The notes beneath the pieces are model-generated. The model worked only from the letters and a program-made list of their open reading frames with translations, was not told where the DNA came from and searched no databases. A program made the translations under genes and the position numbers. From Bacillota bacterium (GTDB lineage: Bacteria; Bacillota; Clostridia; Saccharofermentanales; UBA5734), in contig JAEXPB010000411.1 in NCBI GenBank assembly GCA_023438965.1, positions 1 to 6,580 on the forward strand: a stretch of DNA of 6,580 nt, given 5' to 3'. Positions 1 through 5,874 of this stretch are shown in pieces (the first letter of the stretch is position 1; every line of letters begins with the position of its first letter).

Positions 1-603
1 CCGCTGCTCCAGCCATTCGGCTACATCGTCGCCGGCATCCGGCATCAGCTGGACCATCAGGCCGCCGGCGTGGCGGATGCCGTTCTGGTCCAGCTGGACG
101 CCCAGGCTGACCGCGGACGGGATCTGCTCGGAAACCGCCAGATAATAGGTCAGGTCCTCGGCGATCTCGCCGGAAACCAAACGGACTTTGCCGACATAGG
201 GTTCTTTGAGTCCGATGTCGCGCATGATGGTCAGCGTGCCTTTGCCGACCGCGGCACCGACATCAAGCTTGCCCGGTCGGATATACCGGGTTTCGACCAC
301 CGGCTGGCTGACCAGGCCGCGAACCGTCGCATTGCCCTCGCCGATGACCGTCAGGCTCTGCAGCGGGCCGTCGCCGTGGATAATCGCCGTGATGGAATCG
401 GTATCGTTCTTCAGGTCCTGCTGGGTCATCATCAGGATGCCGCTCATCAGACGGCCGAGCGCTGCCGCAGCCAACGGCGACAGCTGATGCAGCCGCACCG
501 CCTCGCGGCAGGTGTCAGTCGTCCGGCAGGCAAAAGCCCGCACCGCGCCTTGAAGGGACGTCGCCCGCACAATATAGTCACCGCCCGGATCAGTCCGGTT
601 CAT
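1..603 (-). CDS. hslO: Hsp33 redox-regulated chaperone, N-terminal part (runs off window)
   Basis: Hsp33 is a cytoplasmic holdase chaperone switched on by oxidation, which releases zinc from a C-terminal Cys4 site and unfolds the linker. The frame is open from an ATG at 603 to the window edge, giving 201 residues with no stop; the family is usually about 290 residues, so roughly the last 90, including the CxC...CxxC zinc domain, are outside. Visible family landmarks are SPLAAAALGRLMSG (42-55), HGDGPL (76-81), RGLV (95-98), VGKGTL (119-124) and the highly characteristic stretch from GLKEPY (131-136) through LVSGEIAEDLTYYLA (142-156) to SEQIPSAVSLGV (158-169). The start is fixed by AAGGAG seven bases upstream and by the alignment of the first strand (DYIVRAT). 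It lies 29 nt after the methyltransferase stop. The redox switch cannot be checked here because its cysteines are not in the window; C26 and C32 in the visible part are not the zinc ligands. Identity is very secure. Confidence 0.97.
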   Translation of the reverse strand, partial: MNRTDPGGDYIVRATSLQGAVRAFACRTTDTCREAVRLHQLSPLAAAALGRLMSGILMMTQQDLKNDTDSITAIIHGDGPLQSLTVIGEGNATVRGLVSQPVVETRYIRPGKLDVGAAVGKGTLTIMRDIGLKEPYVGKVRLVSGEIAEDLTYYLAVSEQIPSAVSLGVQLDQNGIRHAGGLMVQLMPDAGDDVAEWLEQR

Positions 604-610
604 CGTCTCA

Positions 611-616
611 CTCCTT
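611..616 (-). promoter_or_regulatory. Ribosome binding site of hslO
   Basis: On the minus strand this reads AAGGAG, with seven bases before the ATG at 603. It is a strong Shine-Dalgarno match lying in the 29-nt gap after the methyltransferase gene, so hslO can be translated independently of its upstream neighbour. It also fixes the start of a gene whose end is outside the window. Confidence 0.8.
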
Positions 617-632
617 CGATCGTTCGGCTCGG

Positions 633-1481
633 TCACAGCGGCCGCACTGGCTGCAACGGCCGGCGCACCACATAAAAATGGCGCTCGTCGGTCGCGGCAG
701 CCGGCCTTTCGGCCAGATCGCCCAGGCGGGCGAGCAGTTCCAGACCCGCTGCACGTGCCCATTGACGGACTTGGGCCGGACTGTAGTATTTCTCCGCAAT
801 CGTCTCGTCATGCCGGCTATAAGTCCCGTCCGGCAGTCGGCTGAACAAGGTCAGGTCCGACCGGCTGATGCCGCTGCGGGGGTTGTAGCGGTTCTGCCAG
901 AACAGCGTCTGGTCATCCGTGTCCTGATAAAAAAGCTGCCGGCCCAGCGTCCGGGCCAGGTGGCGCCGGGAAGCCAGATCGAAGATCAGCAGTCCGCCCG
1001 GGTTCAGGTAATTGCCGCACAGCTGGAGCACACGCGCTGCCTGTACCGGTCGGATCAGGTGATTCAGGGTATCGAGCAGGCAGACGGCCAGGTCGACTGT
1101 GCCGAACAGTTCGAAGCGGCTGATGTCCTGCTGCAGGAAAAGCGGCGCCGGACGGTCGCCGGGTGACTTGACGGGCTGGCCAGCGGCAGCGGTTTCGTCG
1201 GCTGTCGCGGCTTTGCGACGGGCCTGGTCAAGCATGGCGGCTGACCGGTCGATGCCGATCGGGTCATAGCCGCGGCGGGACATCTCCAGGCAGAAGCTGC
1301 CGGTGCCGCAGCCCAGGTCCAGCAGCAGCGGACGGCCGTTCTGGCCATCTCCCGACCCCTGGCGCTGGCTGAAGCGGGTTTCCAGGCGCTGAATAAAATC
1401 AGCCCAGGCCGGCAGGTCGATATCCTGCTGGAAGCGGTCATAGACCGGTGCCAGAAGCTGGTATGTCGGCTGTTCGATCAT
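633..1481 (-). CDS. Class I SAM-dependent methyltransferase (YqeM-like)
   Basis: This 282-residue cytoplasmic protein has a Rossmann-type SAM-binding fold. Motif I is LLLDLGCGTG (52-61), which binds the methionine part of SAM. The acidic end of strand 2 is D78 in GIDRS, which should bind the ribose hydroxyls. QQDI (117-120) is the motif II/III region, DLAVCLLDTLNHL (130-142) is strand 4, and LNPGGLLIFDL (159-169) is the post-motif strand. The N-terminal pattern YQLLAPVYDRF (7-17) and the C-terminal KYYSPAQVRQWARAAGLELL (231-250) resemble the YqeM group of Bacillota, whose substrate is not known to me. Compared with typical members of about 245-250 residues, there is an extra Ala/Pro-rich loop around 91-113 and a Gly/Gln-rich stretch at 39-50. 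The ATG lies only 6 nt after the protease stop and has a weak Shine-Dalgarno (AGGCGA, very close to the start), so translation probably depends on coupling. The SAM fold is certain; the substrate is not predictable. Confidence 0.88.
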   Translation of the reverse strand: MIEQPTYQLLAPVYDRFQQDIDLPAWADFIQRLETRFSQRQGSGDGQNGRPLLLDLGCGTGSFCLEMSRRGYDPIGIDRSAAMLDQARRKAATADETAAAGQPVKSPGDRPAPLFLQQDISRFELFGTVDLAVCLLDTLNHLIRPVQAARVLQLCGNYLNPGGLLIFDLASRRHLARTLGRQLFYQDTDDQTLFWQNRYNPRSGISRSDLTLFSRLPDGTYSRHDETIAEKYYSPAQVRQWARAAGLELLARLGDLAERPAAATDERHFYVVRRPLQPVRPL

Positions 1482-1487
1482 TCTCGC

Positions 1488-2810
1488 CTATTTCAGACCC
1501 TTCAGATAATCGATGGCGGCTTTCAGCTGGGTATCCAAATCGAGGGTTAGCCGGCTGATTGCCGTACCGCTGGCCGCATCCGGCAGGGAGACTGCCTGGT
1601 CCGGGGTCAAGCCGACTTCCTCGATGCTTTCGCCCTTGGGCAGATAGTACAGGAAATTGGTCAAATTGATCGCCGAACCGTCGCTCAGCGGGATGGTGAT
1701 CGTCCCGGAGCCTTTGCCGAATGATTGCTCGCCGATCAGATAAGCCTTGCCATTGTCGCGCAGGCAGCCGGAGAAAAGCTCCGACGCACTGGCCGACATG
1801 CCGTTGATCAGGATGGCATAGCGCATGTCCGCCGGCACGCCGCTGGAAGCTTCGGACGACCAGGTGCGTTCAAAGGGCTTGCCGCTGTCCCGGCCTTTGA
1901 TGCTGGCGATCGTCGCCTTGGGCAGCAAGTAGTCAAGCATCTGGATGACCTCGTCCGCCAGACCGCCGGTATTGTTGCGCAGGTCGAAGACGATGTTCCT
2001 GGCGCCTTGCGCCTGCAGACTGTCGACAGCTTTCTTGAAGTTGGCTGCCACGCCGCTGGAAAAGTCGCGGATCTGGACATAGCCCAGACCGGGCTCCAGC
2101 ATCCGGCTGGCGACATTGATGTTGGCGATTTTGCGCCGCGTCGCCGTCACAGTGATGTTCTTCGCGGCGGACGGCCGATAGACGACCAAGGTGACCTTCG
2201 TGCCTTCCGTGCCGCGCACCAGGGCGGCCAGCGAGCTGATGTCCGTAATGCCGGATACCTCTTTGCCGTCAACCGCGACGAAGATGTCGCCGACCAGCAG
2301 GCCGGCTTCTTCCGCCGGGCTGGCTTCCACAATATCGGTTATTTCAACCTGGTTGTCCTTGTTCAGGAAAACGATCGCACCGATACCGCTGTAGTTGCCG
2401 CTCATCGATTCCTCGATCTGTTTGTTCTGCTCGGCTGTCAGATACATGGTATAGCGGTTGCCCAGTTCATCGACCAAACCGCGGGTCATCGCTTCCAGCA
2501 TTTCCGCGTCGGTCAGGTCCTTGTAGAAATTCTGGTCGACCTCCTGGTAGACGGTTTGCAGCTTGGCCAGCGCGGCCTTGGTCGCCGCATCTTCGGCAAA
2601 CCGGATGCCCAGGCCGTCACCGGCGCCCGAGCCGCTGTTCGTATAGCCGATGAATAGGAGAATGCCGATGCCGGCAGTCAAGGAAAAGGTCAAAAGCACG
2701 GTGATCAAGGCGGTCAGGACATACTTCCAGAACTGCGGCCGGACGGTCGGCGCCGGGGCAGGCTGCTCCTGGCTGGTTGAATGCTGGTAAGCTGCGGGTT
2801 CGTTGCTCAT
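1488..2810 (-). CDS. Membrane-anchored PDZ/S41 C-terminal processing peptidase
   Basis: This 440-residue serine protease of the CtpA/CtpB family cleaves extracytoplasmic proteins. The order is a Pro/Gln-rich cytoplasmic N-terminus (1-27), one transmembrane helix (about 29-56), an N-terminal helical region (about 73-135, with LGNRYTMYL at 116-124), a PDZ domain (about 138-225, SGIGAIV to TVTATRR) and the S41 catalytic domain (about 230-410). The catalytic serine is S341 in the SASASE motif, and the general-base lysine is K366 in SFGKGSG, with the 25-residue spacing known for B. subtilis CtpB (S309/K334). The strand DLRNNTGGL (276-284) is also typical. In CtpB the third residue is Gln four positions after the lysine; here it is T370, which is unusual. 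There is no signal-peptide cleavage site, so it should stay anchored with the catalytic part outside. It starts 16 nt after the M23 gene with only a weak Shine-Dalgarno (GCGAG). Its place after ftsEX and M23 suggests a role in wall-hydrolase maturation or turnover. The family is certain; the substrate is inferred. Confidence 0.95.
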   Translation of the reverse strand: MSNEPAAYQHSTSQEQPAPAPTVRPQFWKYVLTALITVLLTFSLTAGIGILLFIGYTNSGSGAGDGLGIRFAEDAATKAALAKLQTVYQEVDQNFYKDLTDAEMLEAMTRGLVDELGNRYTMYLTAEQNKQIEESMSGNYSGIGAIVFLNKDNQVEITDIVEASPAEEAGLLVGDIFVAVDGKEVSGITDISSLAALVRGTEGTKVTLVVYRPSAAKNITVTATRRKIANINVASRMLEPGLGYVQIRDFSSGVAANFKKAVDSLQAQGARNIVFDLRNNTGGLADEVIQMLDYLLPKATIASIKGRDSGKPFERTWSSEASSGVPADMRYAILINGMSASASELFSGCLRDNGKAYLIGEQSFGKGSGTITIPLSDGSAINLTNFLYYLPKGESIEEVGLTPDQAVSLPDAASGTAISRLTLDLDTQLKAAIDYLKGLK

Positions 2811-2826
2811 GGGTTTATCTCGCTTT

Positions 2827-4134
2827 CTAGTGGACGTAATTCAGCGGATTGACGGTACTGCCGTCGATCATGACTTCAAAATGGAGATGCGGACCGGTCG
2901 AGGTGCCGGTGCTGCCGCACAGGCCGATCCGGTCTCCAGCCTGGACAATGGCACCTTCTTTGACAAGCGTGGATTTTAAATGGGCATACAGGGTTGACAC
3001 CCCTTCGCCATGGTCGATGACGATATAGTTGCCGTAGCCGGTACCGCCGGTATTGCGGCCTTCATAGTTGTTGCGGACCATCAGGACCATGCCGCTGCGG
3101 GCGGCGATGATCGGGTTGCCGTATTGGCCGCCCAGATCGACGCCGGAGTGAAAGCGATAAACATGGTAGATCGGATGCAGGCGCATGCCGTAAGGTGAAT
3201 AAACCGTATGATCGCCGGGATAAGGCCATATCCAGCCGTCGGCCGACACCTTGTCGCCGGGCAGGTGGGCTTGCTGGGCTGCCTGCGTGGCGCGGGCTGC
3301 TGCCGTGGCCCGGGCGGCGGCCGTCGCTTTGGCGGCGTTCTCGGCGGCCAGCTGTTTCTGCAGCGCGGCCACTTCCTTGGCCAGATTGGCTGAGTCTTCA
3401 TTCAACTGATCTTCGGCAGCCAGCTGCGAATTCAATTTCAGTTGCGTCTGGTTCAAATCTTTCTGCGTCGCTGCGGCGTTGGCCTTCAGTTTGGCCAGGT
3501 CGGCCTCCAGCTGTTCGACAACCGCGGTCATCTCCTGCGAGTGCTTCTCCGCCTGGTCCCTGAGCAAGGCCGCATTATCCTTGGCCGCCTGCAGGTCGTC
3601 CAGCATCTGCTGGTCGTTGTCGGCCACGATGGCCATGAACTGCAGCGTCGTGAAAAAACCCTGCAGGTTGTTCGATTCGAGAAAGACCTCCAGGATCGAG
3701 CGTTTCTGATGGTCGAACATCACCTGCATCCGTTGGACGTATTGGGCCTGCTTGTTCTGCAGATCCTCGACCGCCTGGGCGTATGCGGCATAGGCCTTTT
3801 CCATTTCCGCCACCGCCGCGGCCAGTTGATTCGATTTATCCTGGTAAATTTGCTTCTGCTCATCGCTGCGCTCATTCAGCCAGGCCAACTGGCCGCTGAG
3901 CTTGTCGCGGTTCTTGCTGAGCTGGGTATTCTCTTTTTCCAGCTTGTCCAGCTTGGCATCCAGTGCGCTCTGCTTGTTTTTGGCTTCAGCCAAAGCCTCG
4001 CTGGTCGTTTGGGCGAACACCGCGACAGGCGCCGGGCCGGCTCCCCATGCCAGGAGCAAACCGGCCAGAAGCAGGCAGACCGCCCTCTTCCAGGCTTTCC
4101 GGCTTTTGTTGGTCAGAACAGGCTGTGCGGGCAT
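2827..4134 (-). CDS. Secreted coiled-coil M23 (LytM) peptidoglycan peptidase, probable FtsEX partner
   Basis: This 435-residue protein is exported and should cut peptide cross-bridges in peptidoglycan. The ATG at 4134 is chosen because a perfect AGGAGG lies six bases upstream and a basic, hydrophobic signal peptide follows directly (about 1-41; cleavage likely after AVFA). An ATG at 4191 would overlap ftsX and add 19 residues before the signal. Residues 44-262 are heptad-rich coiled coil (NKQSALDAKLDKLEKENTQL and onward), broken near 148-172 by ILEVFLESNNLQGFF and LQFMAIV, a pattern typical of FtsX-dependent EnvC/PcsB/CwlO-type proteins. An Ala-rich linker (263-289) leads to the M23 domain (about 300-435). 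Its metal and catalytic residues are all present: H329 and D333 in HSGVD, H385 in LYAHL, and H416 and H418 in HLHFE. It therefore looks enzymatically active, unlike E. coli EnvC, whose LytM domain is degenerate and only activates amidases. It lies 16 nt after ftsX. Partnership with FtsX is inferred from synteny and architecture. Confidence 0.93.
   Translation of the reverse strand: MPAQPVLTNKSRKAWKRAVCLLLAGLLLAWGAGPAPVAVFAQTTSEALAEAKNKQSALDAKLDKLEKENTQLSKNRDKLSGQLAWLNERSDEQKQIYQDKSNQLAAAVAEMEKAYAAYAQAVEDLQNKQAQYVQRMQVMFDHQKRSILEVFLESNNLQGFFTTLQFMAIVADNDQQMLDDLQAAKDNAALLRDQAEKHSQEMTAVVEQLEADLAKLKANAAATQKDLNQTQLKLNSQLAAEDQLNEDSANLAKEVAALQKQLAAENAAKATAAARATAAARATQAAQQAHLPGDKVSADGWIWPYPGDHTVYSPYGMRLHPIYHVYRFHSGVDLGGQYGNPIIAARSGMVLMVRNNYEGRNTGGTGYGNYIVIDHGEGVSTLYAHLKSTLVKEGAIVQAGDRIGLCGSTGTSTGPHLHFEVMIDGSTVNPLNYVH
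3274..3327 (-). repeat. Degenerate 18-nt tandem repeat coding the Ala-rich linker
   Basis: Read on the minus strand, two successive 18-nt units (3327-3310 and 3309-3292) encode ATAAAR twice, and a third, diverged unit (3291-3274) encodes ATQAAQ. The units differ mostly at third codon positions, which suggests an old duplication kept at the protein level. The repeat sits in the linker between the coiled coil and the M23 domain, so copy-number change would alter the reach of the catalytic domain without breaking the frame. Confidence 0.7.
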
Positions 4135-4140
4135 GGGCTT

Positions 4141-4146
4141 CCTCCT
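4141..4146 (-). promoter_or_regulatory. Ribosome binding site that decides the M23 peptidase start
   Basis: The minus strand reads AGGAGG within a purine-rich run filling the 16-nt gap after the ftsX stop, with six bases to the ATG at 4134. This is the best Shine-Dalgarno in the window. It argues for starting the peptidase here rather than at the upstream in-frame ATG at 4191 inside ftsX. Confidence 0.85.
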
Positions 4147-4150
4147 CCCC

Positions 4151-5041
4151 TTAAACCCGGATATGGCGGCGTACCGAGATCGCACTGCCAAAGGCGCCGA
4201 CTCCGGAGCCGATCAGCAGGTTGATGGCGATGATCAGCCGGGAAATTTCGGTTGAACTAAGCATGGCCAGCACATCGGTCGGTTGGGTGCCGACCATTAG
4301 CAGGCTATAAAGCCGGCCATAACCGACGAGAATGACCAGCCAGGCGATCAGGGCGCCGGCCAGGCCGACCAGGCCGCCTTCAATAATATAGGGTATTCGG
4401 ATATACCAATTGGTGGCGCCGACATATTTCATGATGCTGATTTCTTCGCCGCGGGCGAAAACAGCCACACGTACCATGTTGGATATGATGAAAAAGGATA
4501 TAATGCTGAGAACCACAAAAGCTGCCAGCGTTGCGTAGTTGACCCAGACAATGGCCCGGCTGAGGAACTGCATGACCGTCAGTTCCAGCGAAACCTTGCG
4601 CACACCAGGCACACCGCTGAGCTGGGCTTGGAATGACTCGCCCAGGGCGGGGTCGGTCAGGCGGACTGTATAGGTGTATGGCATGTTCTCGGCGGCGAAA
4701 CCTTCGAAAAGGTCGGAATTGCCCATATTCGCCTTGAAGGATTCCAGGTTTTGTTCCGGTGTGCAGCGCTGGAAATCCTTGACCGCGCTATTCCCGGTCA
4801 GCGCCGCGTCGACGGCGGCCAGCTGCTGGCCGGTGACGCCGATTTCCATGGTGATTTCCACTGGCGGCTGCTGACCGGCCACCGTCATGATATGACGGGC
4901 ATTCAGCGAGAAAACGGTAAATGCGCCCATCAGGATCAGCATCAGGGCAATGGTCGTGACCGAAGCGAGGGTAACCAGCGGATGGCGAATGATGCTGCGC
5001 AGGCCTTCGCGGATGGAATGGCTGATCAAGGTCAATTTCAT
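4151..5041 (-). CDS. ftsX: Cell division ABC-type protein FtsX (membrane subunit)
   Basis: FtsX is the polytopic partner of the ATPase FtsE and transmits its ATPase cycle to peptidoglycan hydrolases or activators outside the membrane. The protein is 296 residues, normal for the Gram-positive family. An N-terminal amphipathic stretch (SIREGLRSIIRHPL, 9-22) precedes TM1 (about 23-46). A large extracytoplasmic domain (about 50-160) follows and is the known docking site for coiled-coil partners. TM2 is about 165-190, TM3 about 217-243 and TM4 about 268-288. The signature after TM2, ARGEEISIMKYVGATNWYIR (196-215), is diagnostic for FtsX. The ATG at 5041 overlaps the ftsE stop in an ATGA, with GGAGG seven bases upstream inside ftsE, so the two subunits are translationally coupled. 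A longer in-frame reading from 5161 only translates ftsE sequence out of frame and would displace the conserved MKL start. Identity is secure. Confidence 0.97.
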   Translation of the reverse strand: MKLTLISHSIREGLRSIIRHPLVTLASVTTIALMLILMGAFTVFSLNARHIMTVAGQQPPVEITMEIGVTGQQLAAVDAALTGNSAVKDFQRCTPEQNLESFKANMGNSDLFEGFAAENMPYTYTVRLTDPALGESFQAQLSGVPGVRKVSLELTVMQFLSRAIVWVNYATLAAFVVLSIISFFIISNMVRVAVFARGEEISIMKYVGATNWYIRIPYIIEGGLVGLAGALIAWLVILVGYGRLYSLLMVGTQPTDVLAMLSSTEISRLIIAINLLIGSGVGAFGSAISVRRHIRV

Positions 5042-5844
5042 GCGTCGGCCTCCGCTTCGGCCAGGGGTGCCGATGGCTGAATTATCTCTGCGGCGGGTTC
5101 CGCGCCACGGGCGGCCGCCAGTTCCGCGGGACGGACCACAGACGGCGGCGGGACGGGACAAGCCCGCTGCACATAGCCGCCTTCACAGTCGTCGCGTACC
5201 AGACAGCCGTCATCGATCTCCACCACCCGTTTTTTCATACGGTTGACCAGGTCCTGGTCATGGGTGCAGATGATGACCGTTGTGCCGCTGCGATTGATCT
5301 CTTCCAGGAGGGCCATGACCGCCTCGCTGTTCGTCGGGTCCAGATTGCCGGTCGGCTCGTCGGCGCGGATCAGCATCGGATTGTTGGCCATCGCCCGGGC
5401 GCTCGCCACCCGCTGCTGCTCGCCGCCGGAAAGCTCGCCGGGCCGGGCGCCGGCCTTGTCGCGCAGGCCGACGATGCTCAGCACGATCGGCACCCGGCGG
5501 CGGATGGTCCGCCGCGAGCTGCCGATGATCTCCATCGCAAAGGCAACATTCTCATATACTGTTTTGGTGTAAATCAGGCGAAAATCCTGGAACACCATGC
5601 CGATATTGCGGCGCAAATAGGGGACCAGACTGCGGCGGATGCGGGCAATGTCAAAGTCGTCGATCAGAACCTGGCCCTGGGACGGTTTCTCTTCGCAGGT
5701 CAGCAGCTTGATCAGCGTGGACTTGCCCGCACCGCTCCGGCCGATGATGAAGACGAATTCGCCGTCCCGAATCGTAAAGCTGACGTCCCTCAGGGCTACT
5801 GTGCCCGTCTGGTAGGTCATCGATACATTGTTGAACTCAATCAA
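5038..5844 (-). CDS. ftsE: Cell division ATP-binding protein FtsE
   Basis: FtsE is the cytoplasmic ATPase that drives FtsX. The 268-residue protein shows Walker A GRSGAGKST (35-43), Q-loop Q86 in GMVFQDFRL (82-90), the FtsE-typical TVYENVAFAMEIIG (95-108), signature LSGGEQQR (138-145), Walker B ending in ADEPTGNLDP (161-170) with catalytic E163, and H-loop H195 in CTHD. RMKKRVVEIDDG (202-213) is also FtsE-like. The start is a TTG at 5844, with GGAGGT six bases upstream; the next ATG (codon 9) would delete the first strand, MIEFNNVS. Three things are odd. Ser148 replaces the usual aliphatic residue after the signature (RVASARA instead of RVAIARA). Arg160 sits in the hydrophobic Walker B strand (MLIRADE). 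An Ala/Pro/Glu-rich tail of about 40 residues (229-268) extends past the normal end near 225. The gene starts 30 nt after the regulator and ends in an ATGA overlap with ftsX. Identity is secure despite the variations. Confidence 0.97.
   Translation of the reverse strand: MIEFNNVSMTYQTGTVALRDVSFTIRDGEFVFIIGRSGAGKSTLIKLLTCEEKPSQGQVLIDDFDIARIRRSLVPYLRRNIGMVFQDFRLIYTKTVYENVAFAMEIIGSSRRTIRRRVPIVLSIVGLRDKAGARPGELSGGEQQRVASARAMANNPMLIRADEPTGNLDPTNSEAVMALLEEINRSGTTVIICTHDQDLVNRMKKRVVEIDDGCLVRDDCEGGYVQRACPVPPPSVVRPAELAAARGAEPAAEIIQPSAPLAEAEADA
5049..5053 (-). promoter_or_regulatory. Ribosome binding site of ftsX inside the ftsE tail
   Basis: GGAGG on the minus strand lies seven bases before the ftsX ATG at 5041. 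It is embedded in the last codons of ftsE (Ala-Glu-Ala-Asp-Ala). Together with the 4-base stop/start overlap, it supports coupled synthesis of the two subunits and fixes the ftsX start. Confidence 0.75.
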
Positions 5845-5850
5845 GACCTG

Positions 5851-5856
5851 ACCTCC
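5851..5856 (-). promoter_or_regulatory. Ribosome binding site supporting the TTG start of ftsE
   Basis: The minus strand reads GGAGGT, six bases before TTG at 5844-5842, inside the 30-nt gap after the regulator stop. The spacing is ideal for that TTG, which supports the non-ATG start. A short imperfect inverted pair (GACC...GGTC) overlaps the site, but it is too weak to call a structure. Confidence 0.78.
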
Positions 5857-5874
5857 CCGAGGGTCCTGCCGGTT

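Noticed and set aside
604..632. CGATCG palindrome in the gap before hslO, considered as a regulatory site
   Set aside because: It is a single six-base palindrome beside the ribosome site. Such words are common at this base composition, and there is no second copy or T-run.
70..675. Plus-strand open frame over the low-coordinate end
   Set aside because: The minus strand encodes an unmistakable Hsp33 over the same bases. The plus frame has no recognisable motif and also runs across the hslO/methyltransferase gap.
1725..2657. Long plus-strand open frame (310 codons) opposite the S41 protease gene
   Set aside because: It is antisense to a clearly conserved protease, has no recognisable domain, and reads as an Arg/Gln/Asp/His-rich sequence typical of the reverse strand of a GC-rich gene.
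4132..4191. Upstream ATG at 4191 as start of the M23 peptidase
   Set aside because: It would lie inside ftsX, adds 19 residues before an otherwise normal signal peptide, and ignores the perfect AGGAGG placed for the ATG at 4134.
3442..4224. Long plus-strand open frame opposite the M23 peptidase, rich in Leu, Val and Gly
   Set aside because: It is the complement of the coiled-coil coding region; the reversed Gln/Lys/Glu codons give the Leu-rich look. There is no family match, and it crosses the ftsX/M23 boundary.
5042..5161. Extended ftsX start at 5161
   Set aside because: The extra 40 residues are out-of-frame translation of the ftsE tail and do not look like FtsX. The ATG at 5041 has a ribosome site and an ATGA overlap.
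5845..5874. Imperfect inverted sequence (GACC...GGTC) in the gap before ftsE, considered as a terminator or operator
   Set aside because: Only four base pairs are solid, there is no T-run, and the arms overlap the ribosome binding site. It is within chance for a GC-rich gap.
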